A DNA stretch of 64,000 nucleotides, taken from Thiofaba sp039822285 (lineage in GTDB: Bacteria > Pseudomonadota > Gammaproteobacteria > Halothiobacillales > Halothiobacillaceae). Both the position numbers and the translations under genes were made by a program. Of this stretch, positions 8,151 through 16,984 are shown in pieces. The stretch covers positions 558,001 through 622,000 of the forward strand of contig NZ_JBAJEY010000001.1 of the NCBI RefSeq assembly GCF_039822285.1, written 5' to 3'. Position 1 is the stretch's first letter. Each line of letters opens with the position of its first letter. The notes beneath the pieces are model-generated. The model had not been told where the DNA came from, ran no database searches, and saw nothing but the letters and a program-made list of their open reading frames with translations.

Positions 8151-9367
8151 CGGGTGATCCTCTCCGGCACGGGCTTGGTCTTCTCGTTCTTGCTGATCCA
8201 CCACAGGGCGGCGAAGTAGCCGAAGTAGAGGATGGTGAAGAACTGCGCCAGCAGGGTCAGGGTCGGGGTGGCCGGCTTCATGCCCAGCCAACCGAGCACG
8301 ATGAAGCTGACCACGAACATGCCGAGCAGCGCCTTGAAGGTGGTCGAGCGGTAGCGGATGGACTTGACCGGGTTGCGGTCCAGCCAGGGCAGCAGGAACA
8401 GGACGAAGATCGCCGCGCCCATGGCCACCACGCCGAGGAACTTGTCCGGCACCGCGCGCAGGATGGCGTAGAACGGGGTGAAGTACCACACCGGGGCGAT
8501 GTGTTCCGGGGTCTGCATCGGGTTGGCCGGGACGAAGTTCGGCTTCTCGAGGAAGTAGCCACCCATCTCGGGCAGGTAGAACACGACGATGGCGAAGAAG
8601 AACAGGAACACGGTCACGCCGACGATGTCCTTCACCGTGTAGTACGGATGGAAGGGAATGCCGTCCAGCGGGCGACCCTGGGCGTCTTTATGTTCCTTGA
8701 TCTCGACCCCGTCGGGGTTGTTCGAGCCGACCTCGTGCAGGGCCATGATGTGGCCGCCGATGAGGAACAGCAGCACCAGCGGCAGGGCGATGACGTGCAG
8801 GGCGAAGAAGCGGTTGAGGGTGGCATCCCCCACCACGTAGTCACCGCGGATCCACAGCGCAAGGTCCGGGCCGATGAACGGGATGGCGCCGAACAGGGAG
8901 ATGATCACCTGCGCGCCCCAGTAGGACATCTGCCCCCAGGGCAGTAGGTAGCCCATGAAGGCCTCGGCCATGAGCACCAGGTAGATCAGCATGCCGAAGA
9001 TCCACACCAGCTCGCGCGGCTTCTTGTAGGAGCCATACATCATCCCGCGCAGCATGTGCAGGTAGATGACGATGAAGAACGCCGAGGCCCCAGTGGAGTG
9101 CAGGTAGCGGATCAGCCAGCCCCACTCCACATCGCGCATGATGTACTCGACCGAGGCGAAGGCCTCGGCGGCGGACGGCTTGTAGTTCATGGTCAGCCAG
9201 ATGCCGGAGACAATCTGGATGACGAACACGGTCAGCGCCAGCGAGCCGAAGAAGTACCAGAGGTTGAAATTCTTCGGCACGTAGTAGCCGGAGAGGTGCG
9301 CGTTCCAGAAGTGCGAGATCGGCAGGCGATCGTCGAACCAGTGGAAAACCCTGCGAAGTGCGTTCAT
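8147..9367 (-). CDS. petB: Cytochrome b of the bc1 complex
   Basis: 406-aa quinol oxidase core subunit with about 8 transmembrane helices. Haem ligands lie in RYLHSTGASAFFIVIYLHML and in FALHVIALPLVLLFLIGGHIMALH. The quinol-site PEWY-like element appears as PVWYFTPFYAILRAVP. It oxidises ubiquinol at the Qo site and re-reduces at Qi. Start and stop overlap petA and petC by 4 bp each, giving a tightly coupled petABC operon. Confidence 0.97.
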   Translation of the reverse strand: MNALRRVFHWFDDRLPISHFWNAHLSGYYVPKNFNLWYFFGSLALTVFVIQIVSGIWLTMNYKPSAAEAFASVEYIMRDVEWGWLIRYLHSTGASAFFIVIYLHMLRGMMYGSYKKPRELVWIFGMLIYLVLMAEAFMGYLLPWGQMSYWGAQVIISLFGAIPFIGPDLALWIRGDYVVGDATLNRFFALHVIALPLVLLFLIGGHIMALHEVGSNNPDGVEIKEHKDAQGRPLDGIPFHPYYTVKDIVGVTVFLFFFAIVVFYLPEMGGYFLEKPNFVPANPMQTPEHIAPVWYFTPFYAILRAVPDKFLGVVAMGAAIFVLFLLPWLDRNPVKSIRYRSTTFKALLGMFVVSFIVLGWLGMKPATPTLTLLAQFFTILYFGYFAALWWISKNEKTKPVPERITR

Positions 9368-9960
9368 GCCTTACCCTCCCCGTCACTGCCGATCACCAGG
9401 GTGGTGTCGCCCAGGAAGGCATACGGCGGCACCTCCAGGTTGGTGGGCGCGGGCACGCCCTTGTAGACGCGCCCGGCCAGGTCGAAGCGCGAACCGTGGC
9501 AGGGGCAGAAGAAACCGCCCTTCCATTCCGCCCCCAGATCCGCCGGTGCGATCTCCGGCCGGTAGGTCGGCGCGCAGCCGAGGTGCGTGCAGATGCCAAT
9601 GGCAACGAAGATTTCTGGCTTGAGCGAGCGGTACTCGTTGCGTGCGTAGTCGGGCTGCTGCGGGACTTCGGAAGCCGGGTCGCGCAGGTTGCCTTCCAGT
9701 GCCTTGAGCGAGGCCAGGTTGGCCTCGGTGCGGCGCAGGATGTACACCGGTTTGCCACGCCATTCGACGGTGATCATCTGGCCCGGGGCCAGTTTGCCGA
9801 TATCGACTTCCACCGGCGCACCGGCGGCCTGGGCCTTGGCGCTGGGCTGGAAGGAGGAAATGAAGGGCACCATGGCCGCAACCACGCCGGCACCGCCCAC
9901 TACGGTGGCGGCGCCGGTCAGGAAGCGGCGGCGGCGCAGATCAACGTCCTGCTCGGACAT
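9364..9960 (-). CDS. petA: Rieske iron-sulfur subunit of the bc1 complex
   Basis: 198-aa protein with a twin-arginine-type N-terminus (DLRRRRFLTGA) and one hydrophobic anchor, then the Rieske 2Fe-2S domain. The cluster ligands are in CTHLGC and CPCHGSRFD. It takes one electron from ubiquinol and hands it to cytochrome c1. First gene of petABC; a candidate promoter lies 140-165 bp upstream. Confidence 0.97.
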   Translation of the reverse strand: MSEQDVDLRRRRFLTGAATVVGGAGVVAAMVPFISSFQPSAKAQAAGAPVEVDIGKLAPGQMITVEWRGKPVYILRRTEANLASLKALEGNLRDPASEVPQQPDYARNEYRSLKPEIFVAIGICTHLGCAPTYRPEIAPADLGAEWKGGFFCPCHGSRFDLAGRVYKGVPAPTNLEVPPYAFLGDTTLVIGSDGEGKA

Positions 9961-10098
9961 GCATCTCTCCTGTCGGTCAGAGTGGACCGGGCATCACCCG
10001 GTGCCCGCTCGGGGCAAAATCCCGCCAAGGATCCCTGATGCGGCCCCGCCTGACAAGGCATTCATGCCATCAGCATGTTAAGGATTTCTTATGCGCAG

Positions 10099-10126
10099 AT
10101 AATCCCGAGCAAAGCACTTGGGTCAA
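10099..10126 (-). promoter_or_regulatory. Candidate sigma70 promoter for petABC
   Basis: On the minus strand TTGACC (10121-10126), a 16-bp spacer and GATTAT (10099-10104) resemble -35/-10 elements. It sits in the 196-bp gap between the nif3-like gene and petA and points at petA. Similarity is partial; no transcript data. Confidence 0.4.
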
Positions 10127-10156
10127 TCCGCCCAAGTGCCTGCGGCGGTGCGACGA

Positions 10157-10918
10157 TCAGGCGGGGTTGTCAATGTCGACGAAGCGATGCGTCAGGCCGA
10201 AGCGTTCGGCGAGATGCTCACCCAGGGCGCGCGCGCCGAAGCGCTCGGTGGCGTGATGACCGCAGGCATAGAAGTGGAGGCCCATCTCGCGCGCCACGTG
10301 CACGGTATGCTCGGAGACCTCGCCGGTCAGGTAGGCATCGAGGCCGAGCGCGGCCGCTTCGCCGATGTACCCCTGCGCCCCGCCGCTACACAGCCCGACG
10401 GTGCGGATCGGCCCGGGCTTGCCCGCCACGTGCAACACCGACCGCCCAAGCAGGGCCTCCAGCCTTTGGGCGAGCACCTCACCCGCCACCGGCTCGGCAA
10501 AGGCCCCCCGCACGCCGATCTCCGCCCCCGCCTGGCCGATAAAGCCCTTAAGCTCGCCAAGCCCCAGCGCCCGCGCCCACTGGGCGTTGTTGCCAAGTTC
10601 AGGATGACCGTCCAAGGGCAAATGGTAGGCGATGAGGTTGATCTCATGCGCAAGCAGAGTGGCGAGGCGCCTGCGCTTCATGCCAGTGATCCGGGCGTCC
10701 TCGCCCTTCCAGAAATAGCCGTGGTGCACCAGCACGGCGTCCGCCTTGAATTCGACCGCCGCATCCAGCAGGGCCTGGCTTGCGGTCACGCCGCTGACAA
10801 TGCGCCCGATGTCGGTGCGTCCCTCGACCTGCAGACCGTTGGGCGCATAGTCGGCAAAGGCTCCGACATTGAGGAGGCCGTCACAGTAGGCCAGGAGGTC
10901 ATCACGGGAGATCGTCAT
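10157..10918 (-). CDS. Nif3-like dinuclear metal centre protein (YbgI family)
   Basis: 253-aa Nif3/YbgI family protein. Metal-ligand motifs are VLVHHGYFWKG (about residues 60-70) and the C-terminal ACGHHATERFGARALGEHLAERFG; GLCSGGAQGYIGEAAALGLDAYLTGE is the central signature. These form toroidal hexamers with paired metal ions; proposed roles include GTP cyclohydrolase-like or hydrolase functions but none is settled. Frequently found next to petABC in gammaproteobacteria. Ten bp downstream of the DUF2238-like gene, probably co-transcribed. Confidence 0.93.
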   Translation of the reverse strand: MTISRDDLLAYCDGLLNVGAFADYAPNGLQVEGRTDIGRIVSGVTASQALLDAAVEFKADAVLVHHGYFWKGEDARITGMKRRRLATLLAHEINLIAYHLPLDGHPELGNNAQWARALGLGELKGFIGQAGAEIGVRGAFAEPVAGEVLAQRLEALLGRSVLHVAGKPGPIRTVGLCSGGAQGYIGEAAALGLDAYLTGEVSEHTVHVAREMGLHFYACGHHATERFGARALGEHLAERFGLTHRFVDIDNPA

Positions 10919-10928
10919 GAAACACCTC

Positions 10929-11588
10929 TCACGAACGGAACAGACGTGGGTTGCTAGCGATGAACTTGCGGATCCAGGCCTCGATGAAGGAGACCTGGCG
11001 GTGCTTCATGTACCACCAGCCGAGCAGGCTGATGACCAGGGCACCGAGGGCATCCAGGATCAGGTCCCACATGGTGTCGGTCAAACCGGAAGGGTCACCG
11101 AACATCGGCTTCTGCATGTTCATGCCGAACAGACGATCCATCCCGAACTCGAAGATCTCCCAAAGGACGCCCGCGCCCAACGCGAACAGAAAGGCGAACA
11201 GGGCAACGAAGCCCGGGCGCAGGTGCAGATCGACGCGCTCGTTTTCGTTGAGCACGTAGACCAGCAGGAAGCCGAGTATGCCGAGAAGCAGGCCTGAACT
11301 TGCATGCAGGACCATGTCCCACCACCACACACGCTCATAGAAACGATGCACCTCGCCAAGGAACAGCGACGCGAAGATGAAGAGCACCGCGAGGAGATGG
11401 AACTCAGCGGGTATGGCCACCGGCATGCGACGCGGCGCAAGCATCGGGGCCAGCGCAATGGCCAGGATGGCGGCGATCAGGAAGGTCGTCATCCACTGCC
11501 CTTCCCACACGGCCACAAAGAATTCGAGCAGCATCAGCGCCACAAGAACGCCCACGACAATGCCGTGAAAGCGACGTGCACCGCTCAT
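10929..11588 (-). CDS. Integral membrane protein, YjdF/DUF2238-like
   Basis: 219-aa protein with about 6 hydrophobic helices. The motif VWWWDMVLHASSGLLLGILGF (central) and GAGVLWEIFEFGMDRLFGMNMQ are typical of the YjdF/DUF2238 group; LTDTMWDLILDALGALV lies near the C-terminus. Function unknown. It lies between hisC and the nif3-like gene on the same strand with short gaps, so it may be in the same transcript. Family placement is by motif memory only. Confidence 0.7.
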   Translation of the reverse strand: MSGARRFHGIVVGVLVALMLLEFFVAVWEGQWMTTFLIAAILAIALAPMLAPRRMPVAIPAEFHLLAVLFIFASLFLGEVHRFYERVWWWDMVLHASSGLLLGILGFLLVYVLNENERVDLHLRPGFVALFAFLFALGAGVLWEIFEFGMDRLFGMNMQKPMFGDPSGLTDTMWDLILDALGALVISLLGWWYMKHRQVSFIEAWIRKFIASNPRLFRS

Positions 11589-11630
11589 GTCATGCCTGCA
11601 TGAGGCTGGCCTTGAGCCTGCACCCCGGAC

Positions 11631-12692
11631 TCAGGTCCCCAGTTCCGCAGCCAGGGCTGCCAGAAGCGCCGCGTTTTGCTCCGGCGTGCCGATCGTGATG
11701 CGCAGGTACTGGTCGATGCGCGGCTTGTTGAAGTGACGCACGATCACGCCGTGCTCGCGCAGGCCCGCCGCAATGCGCTCGGCCTTGTGCCCGGGATGGC
11801 GGGCAAAGATGAAGTTGGCCGCCGAGGGCACGATGTCAAAACCGAGCTTTGCCATGGCCTCGACCAGCATCTCGCGGCTCTCCATCACCGCGCGACGGGT
11901 CTGCAGGAACCAGGCCTCATCCTGGAACGCCGCGACCGCCCCGGCGATAGCGAGCCGGTCCAGGGGATAGGAATTGAAGCTGTCCTTGACCCGTACCAGG
12001 GCCTCGATCAGCTCCGGATGACCGACCGCGAAGCCCACCCGCAACCCGGCCAGCGAGCGCGATTTGGACAAGGTCTGCACGACCAGCAGGTTGGGATAAC
12101 GATGCACCAGGGGGATGGCCGTCTCACCCCCGAAGTCGATGTAGGCCTCATCCACCACCAGCACGGAGTCGGGATTCGCATCGAGCAGGGCCTCGATCTG
12201 CGCAAGCGGCAGCAGGCGGCCGGTCGGCGCGTTCGGGTTGGGGAAGATGATGCCGCCGTTCGGCTTCCGGTAGTCCTCGATGCGGATGGAGAAATCATCC
12301 GCGAGCGGCACCGTGCTGTAGGCGATCTCGTACAGCCCGCAATAGACCGGGTAGAAGCTGTAGGTCACGTCCGGGAACAGGATCGGCTCATCATGCTTGA
12401 ACAGGGCCTGGAAGATGAAGGCCAGCACCTCGTCCGAGCCGTTGCCGACAAACACCTGGGCAGGCTTCAGGTCGTGGTAGGTGGCGATCGCCTCCTTGAG
12501 CGCGGTGGCCTCCGGGTCCGGGTACAGGCGCAGGCCATCCCCCACCTCGGCGCGGATCGCCTCCAGCACCTTGGGCGAGGGCCCATAGGGGTTCTCGTTG
12601 GTGTTCAGCTTGACCAGGTTGGCGATCTTCGGCTGCTCACCCGGGACATAGGGCGAGAGGCGGGATACCAGTGGGCTCCAGAAACGGCTCAT
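11631..12692 (-). CDS. hisC: Histidinol-phosphate aminotransferase
   Basis: 353-aa PLP-dependent class II aminotransferase of histidine synthesis. Seen: KLNTNENPYGPSPKV, YPDPEATALKEAIA, GNGSDEVLAF, NPNAPTGRLLP, the VVDEAYIDF Asp that contacts the pyridine ring, and the PLP lysine in TLSKSRSLAGLRVG. Start at 12692 is the usual MSRFWSPLVSRLSPYVPGEQP; the frame extends 26 codons upstream. It belongs with hisG-hisD but is separated from hisD by the inserted toxin-antitoxin pair. Confidence 0.95.
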   Translation of the reverse strand: MSRFWSPLVSRLSPYVPGEQPKIANLVKLNTNENPYGPSPKVLEAIRAEVGDGLRLYPDPEATALKEAIATYHDLKPAQVFVGNGSDEVLAFIFQALFKHDEPILFPDVTYSFYPVYCGLYEIAYSTVPLADDFSIRIEDYRKPNGGIIFPNPNAPTGRLLPLAQIEALLDANPDSVLVVDEAYIDFGGETAIPLVHRYPNLLVVQTLSKSRSLAGLRVGFAVGHPELIEALVRVKDSFNSYPLDRLAIAGAVAAFQDEAWFLQTRRAVMESREMLVEAMAKLGFDIVPSAANFIFARHPGHKAERIAAGLREHGVIVRHFNKPRIDQYLRITIGTPEQNAALLAALAAELGT

Positions 12693-12769
12693 GTCTTGTC
12701 TCGGTCGATGGATGCCTCGGGGTACTTCCTCGGCTGTGGACATCTGAAAAAACCAACAGTCGCTCGCCA

Positions 12770-12851
12770 AGGAAGCTCTGATTTACGCCTTATTCCCCGC
12801 AAGCGGGGGAAAAGGATGAAGCGTGCTCACGCAATAGTCTTCAGCACGCTC
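12770..12851. repeat. Palindromic spacer between hisC and the MNT gene
   Basis: Contains the hairpin CCCCGCAAGCGGGG (about 12796-12809) and an inverted pair around GCGTGCT/AGCACGC. The left end GGAAGCTCTGA resembles the ends of repeat R2 (GGAAACTCTGA) but no matching right end was found, so it could be a decayed element or a terminator of the toxin-antitoxin pair. Confidence 0.4.
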
Positions 12852-13208
12852 TCAGGGACTCGATGACGGCTCCCCCGGCGCATAGAACCGCGCATGACAC
12901 GCACGGATCTCCTCCCGGAAACTCTCTGGAATCCTGTCCCAATCGACGATCTGCACAAAGATCGGCAACGCACTCTCGCTCAGGGCCTCGCGCAGCTTCT
13001 CGAGCTGGGAAAAAGACTGCGAAGCAGCGTGGGCTTCAGGAAAGCGAACAACAAGATCAAGATCGCTCGCCTCATGCCAATCCCCGCGCACCCGGGAGCC
13101 GTAGGCCCAAACCTCGGCCCTCGGTATGTACCGTTTCACCGCATCAAGCACCATCAACCGATAGCGCTCAGGCAGATGAATGGTCCTGGGTGATTCAGTC
13201 ACCAGCAT
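12852..13208 (-). CDS. MntA-like minimal nucleotidyltransferase (antitoxin)
   Basis: 118-aa minimal nucleotidyltransferase. The pol-beta motif GSX10DXD is complete: Gly37-Ser38 in WAYGSRVRGDW and Asp49/Asp51 in ASDLDLVV. In HEPN/MNT modules such proteins act as antitoxins by transferring AMP to a tyrosine of the HEPN toxin. Start ATG 13208 overlaps the HEPN gene end by 14 bp; a TTG at 13217 is possible. It follows the toxin gene, the order seen in several HepT-MntA pairs. Target and activity are inferred from motifs. Confidence 0.85.
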   Translation of the reverse strand: MLVTESPRTIHLPERYRLMVLDAVKRYIPRAEVWAYGSRVRGDWHEASDLDLVVRFPEAHAASQSFSQLEKLREALSESALPIFVQIVDWDRIPESFREEIRACHARFYAPGEPSSSP

Positions 13209-13632
13209 CCTGGCCAAGCCTGTGCTTCAATACCCCAGCAAGATGCCGCACATCTTCCAGAAAAGCCGGTATGAGGCGCAAGGTTTCATGGGCAAAGCCC
13301 TCGCCATAATCGTGTGCCGTATTGTTGCGATTATCACGATAGGCGAACCAGCGTTCCACCTCATCCAATGTCATCAAGCCATGCACGGCGGCCATGCGCA
13401 GCAGGTCCTTGATCGGCGTCGTTTCCAGCTTGCGAGCTCCGTGCCCGTAGGCCTTCAGGGCCTTTTTCAACAGTTTGAACGCCGTTTCCTGAGTCAGCTC
13501 GAAGCCCTTGACCACGGCATTACGAAATACCTCCTGCTCCGTACTGCCCTCTTCCGCCGCCTGATAAAGCGACAATGAGGCGCTCAACGTCTGGATACAG
13601 CGTTCGAGTTGTTCGACGTTGAGGTAGAGCAT
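13195..13632 (-). CDS. HEPN-domain toxin, HepT/HI0074-like
   Basis: 145-aa all-helical HEPN protein. The catalytic RX4HXY motif is present as R102-NNTA-H107-D-Y109 in DNRNNTAHDYGE; the tyrosine is the residue AMPylated by MntA in characterised systems. Family also known as HI0074 nucleotidyltransferase substrate-binding protein. HEPN toxins are usually RNases. Start ATG 13632 lies 10 bp after the hisD stop, so it is transcribed with the his genes, interrupting hisD-hisC. Shine-Dalgarno is weak. Base composition is somewhat lower in GC than hisD, consistent with later acquisition. Confidence 0.87.
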   Translation of the reverse strand: MLYLNVEQLERCIQTLSASLSLYQAAEEGSTEQEVFRNAVVKGFELTQETAFKLLKKALKAYGHGARKLETTPIKDLLRMAAVHGLMTLDEVERWFAYRDNRNNTAHDYGEGFAHETLRLIPAFLEDVRHLAGVLKHRLGQDAGD

Positions 13633-13642
13633 GGGCAGGGAC

Positions 13643-14953
13643 TCAACCCATCTCGGAGTCACGTATCCGGTATGCCGCCGAGGCGGCATGCGCGAACAGC
13701 CCCTCCCCTTCGGCCAGCACGCGGGCGATCTTGCCGAGCATGGATGCCCCCTGCGCGGAGCAGCCGATCAGGCTGGAGCGTTTCTGGAAGTCGTACACGC
13801 CGAGCGGCGAGGAGAAACGCGCGGTGCGCGAGGTCGGCAGCACGTGGTTGGGACCGGCGCAGTAGTCGCCCAAGGCCTCGGCGGTGTAGCGGCCAAGGAA
13901 GATGGCACCGGCGTGGCGGATCTTGGCGGCGTAGCCTTCCGCATCCTCCACCGACAATTCCAGGTGCTCGGGGGCGATGAAGTTGATCACCCGGGCGGCC
14001 TCGTCCAGGTCGCGCACATGGATCAGCGCGCCCCGGCCTTCCATGGACTGGCGGATGATCTCGCCCCGCGGCATCTCCTCAACCAGGCGGCTGGCGGATG
14101 CGGCCACGGCATCGAGGAAGGCGGCATCCGGGGAGATGAGGATGGCCTGCGCCTGCTCGTCGTGCTCGGCCTGCGAGAACAGGTCCATGGCGATCCAGTC
14201 CGGATCGGTCTTGCCGTCGCACACGACGACGATCTCGGAGGGACCGGCAATCATGTCGATGCCGACGGTGCCATACACCATGCGCTTGGCGGTGGCGACG
14301 AAGATGTTGCCGGGACCGGTGATCTTGTCCACCTGCGGGATGGTGTCGGTGCCATAAGCCAGCGCGGCCACGGCCTGCGCGCCGCCGATGGCGAACACGC
14401 GATCCACCCCGGCAATGCGGCAGGCGGCCAGCACCAGGTCGTTGAGCTCACCGCGCGGCGCGGGGGCGACCACGATCAGCTCGGGCACGCCCGCGACCTT
14501 GGCCGGGATGGCGTTCATCAGCACCGAGGACGGATAGGCCGCCTTGCCACCCGGCACATACAGGCCGACGCGATCGAGCGGCGTGACCTGCTGGCCGAGC
14601 AGGGTGCCGTCGGCCTCGCGGTAGCTCCAGGATTCGAGCTTCTGGTGCTCGGCATAGCGGCGGATGCGCTCGGCGGCCTGCTCCAGGGCCTGGCGCTGGG
14701 CCACGGGGATACGCTCCAGCGCCTCGTCCATGCGCGGGTGGGACACTTCGAGATCCCTCATGGAGTCGGCCTCGAAATGATCGAAGCGCGCGGTGTACTC
14801 CAGCACCGCGGCATCGCCGCGGGCGCGCACGTCGCGCAGGATCCCCTGCACGGTGGCGAAGACCGCGTCGTCGGAGACGGATTCCCACTCCAGCAGCGCG
14901 TTCAGGCGGCTCTGGAAGTCGGCCTCGAAGGTGGACAGGCGTTGGATGTTCAT
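13643..14953 (-). CDS. hisD: Histidinol dehydrogenase
   Basis: 436-aa Zn-dependent enzyme performing the last two oxidations of histidine synthesis. Signatures: VPGGKAAYPSSVLMNAIPAK, ITGPGNIFVATAKRMV, IDMIAGPSEIVVV, and the Zn/catalytic region MDLFSQAEHDEQAQA; near the end PNHVLPTSRTARFSSPLGVYDF. Start at 14953 (MNIQRLSTFEADF) lies 7 bp after the hisG stop. Length is normal. Confidence 0.96.
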   Translation of the reverse strand: MNIQRLSTFEADFQSRLNALLEWESVSDDAVFATVQGILRDVRARGDAAVLEYTARFDHFEADSMRDLEVSHPRMDEALERIPVAQRQALEQAAERIRRYAEHQKLESWSYREADGTLLGQQVTPLDRVGLYVPGGKAAYPSSVLMNAIPAKVAGVPELIVVAPAPRGELNDLVLAACRIAGVDRVFAIGGAQAVAALAYGTDTIPQVDKITGPGNIFVATAKRMVYGTVGIDMIAGPSEIVVVCDGKTDPDWIAMDLFSQAEHDEQAQAILISPDAAFLDAVAASASRLVEEMPRGEIIRQSMEGRGALIHVRDLDEAARVINFIAPEHLELSVEDAEGYAAKIRHAGAIFLGRYTAEALGDYCAGPNHVLPTSRTARFSSPLGVYDFQKRSSLIGCSAQGASMLGKIARVLAEGEGLFAHAASAAYRIRDSEMG

Positions 14954-14960
14954 GAGGTTC

Positions 14961-15602
14961 TCAGCCCTTGCGCGCCTCGACGGCGGCGCGCATGTGTTCG
15001 ATGAAAGCACGCAGGCGCGCCGATTTCATCTTCATCGACGCGCGGTTGACGATCAGCCGCGAGCTGATATCGGCAATGTGCTCGAGCGGCTCCAGGCCGT
15101 TGGCCCGCAGGGTGTTGCCGGTGTCGACCACGTCCACGATGCAGTCACCCAGGCCCACCAGCGGCGCCAGCTCCATCGAGCCGTACAGTTTGATCACCTC
15201 GACCTGCCGCCCCTGGCGGGCGAAATGGGCGCGCGCGCTCTCGACGTACTTGGTGGCGATGCGCAGGCGGTGATGACCATCCAGCGCCCCGGGCTTGCCG
15301 GCCACCATCAGCCGGCAGCGGGCGATGTTGAGGTCCAAAGGCTCGTACAGCCCCTCCCCCCCATGCTCCATCAACACGTCTTTGCCGGCCACGCCGACGT
15401 CGGCCGCACCGTACTCGACGTAGGTGGGCACGTCGGAGGCGCGCAGCAGCACCACGCGCACGCCCGGCACGTTGGTCTCGAGGATCAGCTTGCGGCTCTT
15501 CTCCGGGTCCTCGGCGGGGACGATCCCGGCCGCCTCGAGCAGCGGCAGGGTTTCCTTGTAGATGCGCCCCTTGGAGAGGCCGATGGTCAGGGTTTCGCTC
15601 AT
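14961..15602 (-). CDS. hisG: ATP phosphoribosyltransferase, short form
   Basis: 213-aa HisG catalysing the first step of histidine synthesis. LTIGLSKGRIYKETLPLLEAAG starts the protein; VEYGAADVGVAGKDVLMEHG and IVDVVDTGNTLRANGL (PRPP loop) follow. It lacks the C-terminal regulatory domain, so it is the short form that needs a HisZ subunit encoded elsewhere. The composite transposon's target site lies only 11 bp upstream of the start codon; the ribosome site AAAGGAC survives but the native promoter region is cut off from it. Confidence 0.95.
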   Translation of the reverse strand: MSETLTIGLSKGRIYKETLPLLEAAGIVPAEDPEKSRKLILETNVPGVRVVLLRASDVPTYVEYGAADVGVAGKDVLMEHGGEGLYEPLDLNIARCRLMVAGKPGALDGHHRLRIATKYVESARAHFARQGRQVEVIKLYGSMELAPLVGLGDCIVDVVDTGNTLRANGLEPLEHIADISSRLIVNRASMKMKSARLRAFIEHMRAAVEARKG

Positions 15603-15612
15603 GGGATGTCCT

Positions 15613-15616
15613 TTAG
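15613..15616. repeat. Left 4-bp target duplication (TTAG) of the composite transposon
   Basis: TTAG directly precedes the outer end CAGGCCGTTGAAAAA of the left IS copy and is repeated at 20102-20105 after the outer end of the right copy. TTAG fits the YTAR target preference of the IS5 group. The inner flanks of the two copies (CTAA at 16938, ATAA at 18777) do not match it. Confidence 0.8.
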
Positions 15617-16937
15617 CAGGCCGTTGAAAAAGTCCTCTTGGAACGCATCAGGTGCGCTGATTTCGAAGAAACGAGCCGCCCAGACGCGGCTGGGCAGCGA
15701 TTGGAGCGGGCATTTTGGCCTGTTTGCAAGCCGTTTTGCCCATTTCGGGCGCACGAATCCCACGGTTTACGCATGATGCGCGTCCCACCAGCCGCCGATG
15801 GAGCCCATGCGCACCAGGTTGTAGGTGGCAAAGCAAAGCAGCGCCTGGCCCGTGAGCCTGGCCTGGCCGATCAGCTTGGTCTTGGCCAGACCGCCCACGG
15901 TCTTGATCCAGCCAAAGGCTTCCTCGATGCGCTTGCGCACCTTCAGACTGGTCTTGTAGCCCTCGTGGCGCTTGATGCGACCATCCACCACCGAGTGCTT
16001 GTCCTTGGCCGCCACGTGCGGCGTGACCTTGAGCCTTCTGCAGCCTGTGATGAAGTCCTTGGTGTCGTAGCCCTTATCGGCCCCGACCGTGGCGCGCTTG
16101 TTCTTGTTGCCCCGGCGCGCGAGCATGGCCAGCGCCGCTTCGCGCTCTGCGGTGCCGCTGGCATGGGTGATCTCGACATCCACGATCAGCCCGTTGCGGT
16201 TTTCCATGAGGATGTGCCCCATGTGGCACAGGCGGGACTTGTCCCCTGGGGCTTTCTTGAACAGCCGGGCATCGGCGTCGGTGGTGCTCTCGTGGGTGTC
16301 GTTGCTGCGCTCTTGTCCTTTGAAGTCCACCTCGGGGTTACGCCCGGGCGGGTTGGCGCTGTCATCGCCTTTGCGCTTGAAGCTCTTGTGCGAGGCCCAG
16401 GCCTCAATGAGCGTGCCGTCGACGCTGAAGTGTTCGTCGCTGGCGAGCTTGCCCCACTGCGCGCTGAGCTTGACGCGCTCGAAGAAGACGCGCGCGAGGT
16501 CTTCATTGAACAGGCGCTCGCGGTTGGCGCTGAAGGTGGAGTGATCCCAGACCTTGTCCTCGATGTTCAGGCCGACGAACCAGCGGTAAAGCAGGTTGTA
16601 GTCGATCGCCTCAACCAGCAGCCGCTCGCTGCGGATGGAAAACAGAATCTGCAGCAGCAGGGCCTTGAGCAGCATCTCCGGCGGCACAGAGGGGCGGCCA
16701 CGGCGGGCGTAGACCGCTTCGAACTCGTTGTTCATACTCGCCAGCAGCGCATCGACTACGGCGCGCAGCTTGCGCAGCGGGTGGGCCTGCGGCACTCGCT
16801 CTTCAAGACTGATGTAGCTGAACATCGCCCCCTGGAAGTTTTGGTTGCCTCTCATCGTGCTCGTCTGGGTTGTTCTCGGGTGGCTTCAGATGGTAATGGC
16901 CCACGCGCGCGTCCGCCAGGGATTTTTCAACGGCCTG
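15617..16937 (-). mobile_element. IS5-family insertion sequence, copy 1
   Basis: 1321 bp with terminal inverted repeat CAGGCCGTTGAAAAA at 15617 and its complement ending at 16937. One transposase gene. The interior matches copy 2 base for base wherever compared, with a constant offset of 3164 bp, but the outer 40-60 bp on each side differ between copies. Confidence 0.92.
15767..16855 (-). CDS. IS5-family transposase (copy 1)
   Basis: 362-aa DDE transposase: N-terminal MRGNQNFQGAMFSYISLEER, helical DNA-binding part with RGRPSVPPEMLLKALLLQ, and an RNase H-like core. Catalytic residues are Asp146 (HFSVDGTLIEAW), Asp260 (VGADKGYDTKDF) and Glu311/312 (RKRIEEAFGWIK). Full length, so probably functional. 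The protein is identical to the copy at 18931-20019. Transcription continuing leftwards past its stop would enter hisG. Confidence 0.95.
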   Translation of the reverse strand: MRGNQNFQGAMFSYISLEERVPQAHPLRKLRAVVDALLASMNNEFEAVYARRGRPSVPPEMLLKALLLQILFSIRSERLLVEAIDYNLLYRWFVGLNIEDKVWDHSTFSANRERLFNEDLARVFFERVKLSAQWGKLASDEHFSVDGTLIEAWASHKSFKRKGDDSANPPGRNPEVDFKGQERSNDTHESTTDADARLFKKAPGDKSRLCHMGHILMENRNGLIVDVEITHASGTAEREAALAMLARRGNKNKRATVGADKGYDTKDFITGCRRLKVTPHVAAKDKHSVVDGRIKRHEGYKTSLKVRKRIEEAFGWIKTVGGLAKTKLIGQARLTGQALLCFATYNLVRMGSIGGWWDAHHA

Positions 16938-16984
16938 CTAAGGCCATGGAGCGCAGCGGAATTGCCGTCCGGTGCAGCGACTTG

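Noticed and set aside
13195..13632. HEPN/MNT pair as part of the composite transposon
   Set aside because: hisG and hisD lie between them and no IS end or target duplication was seen near the pair.
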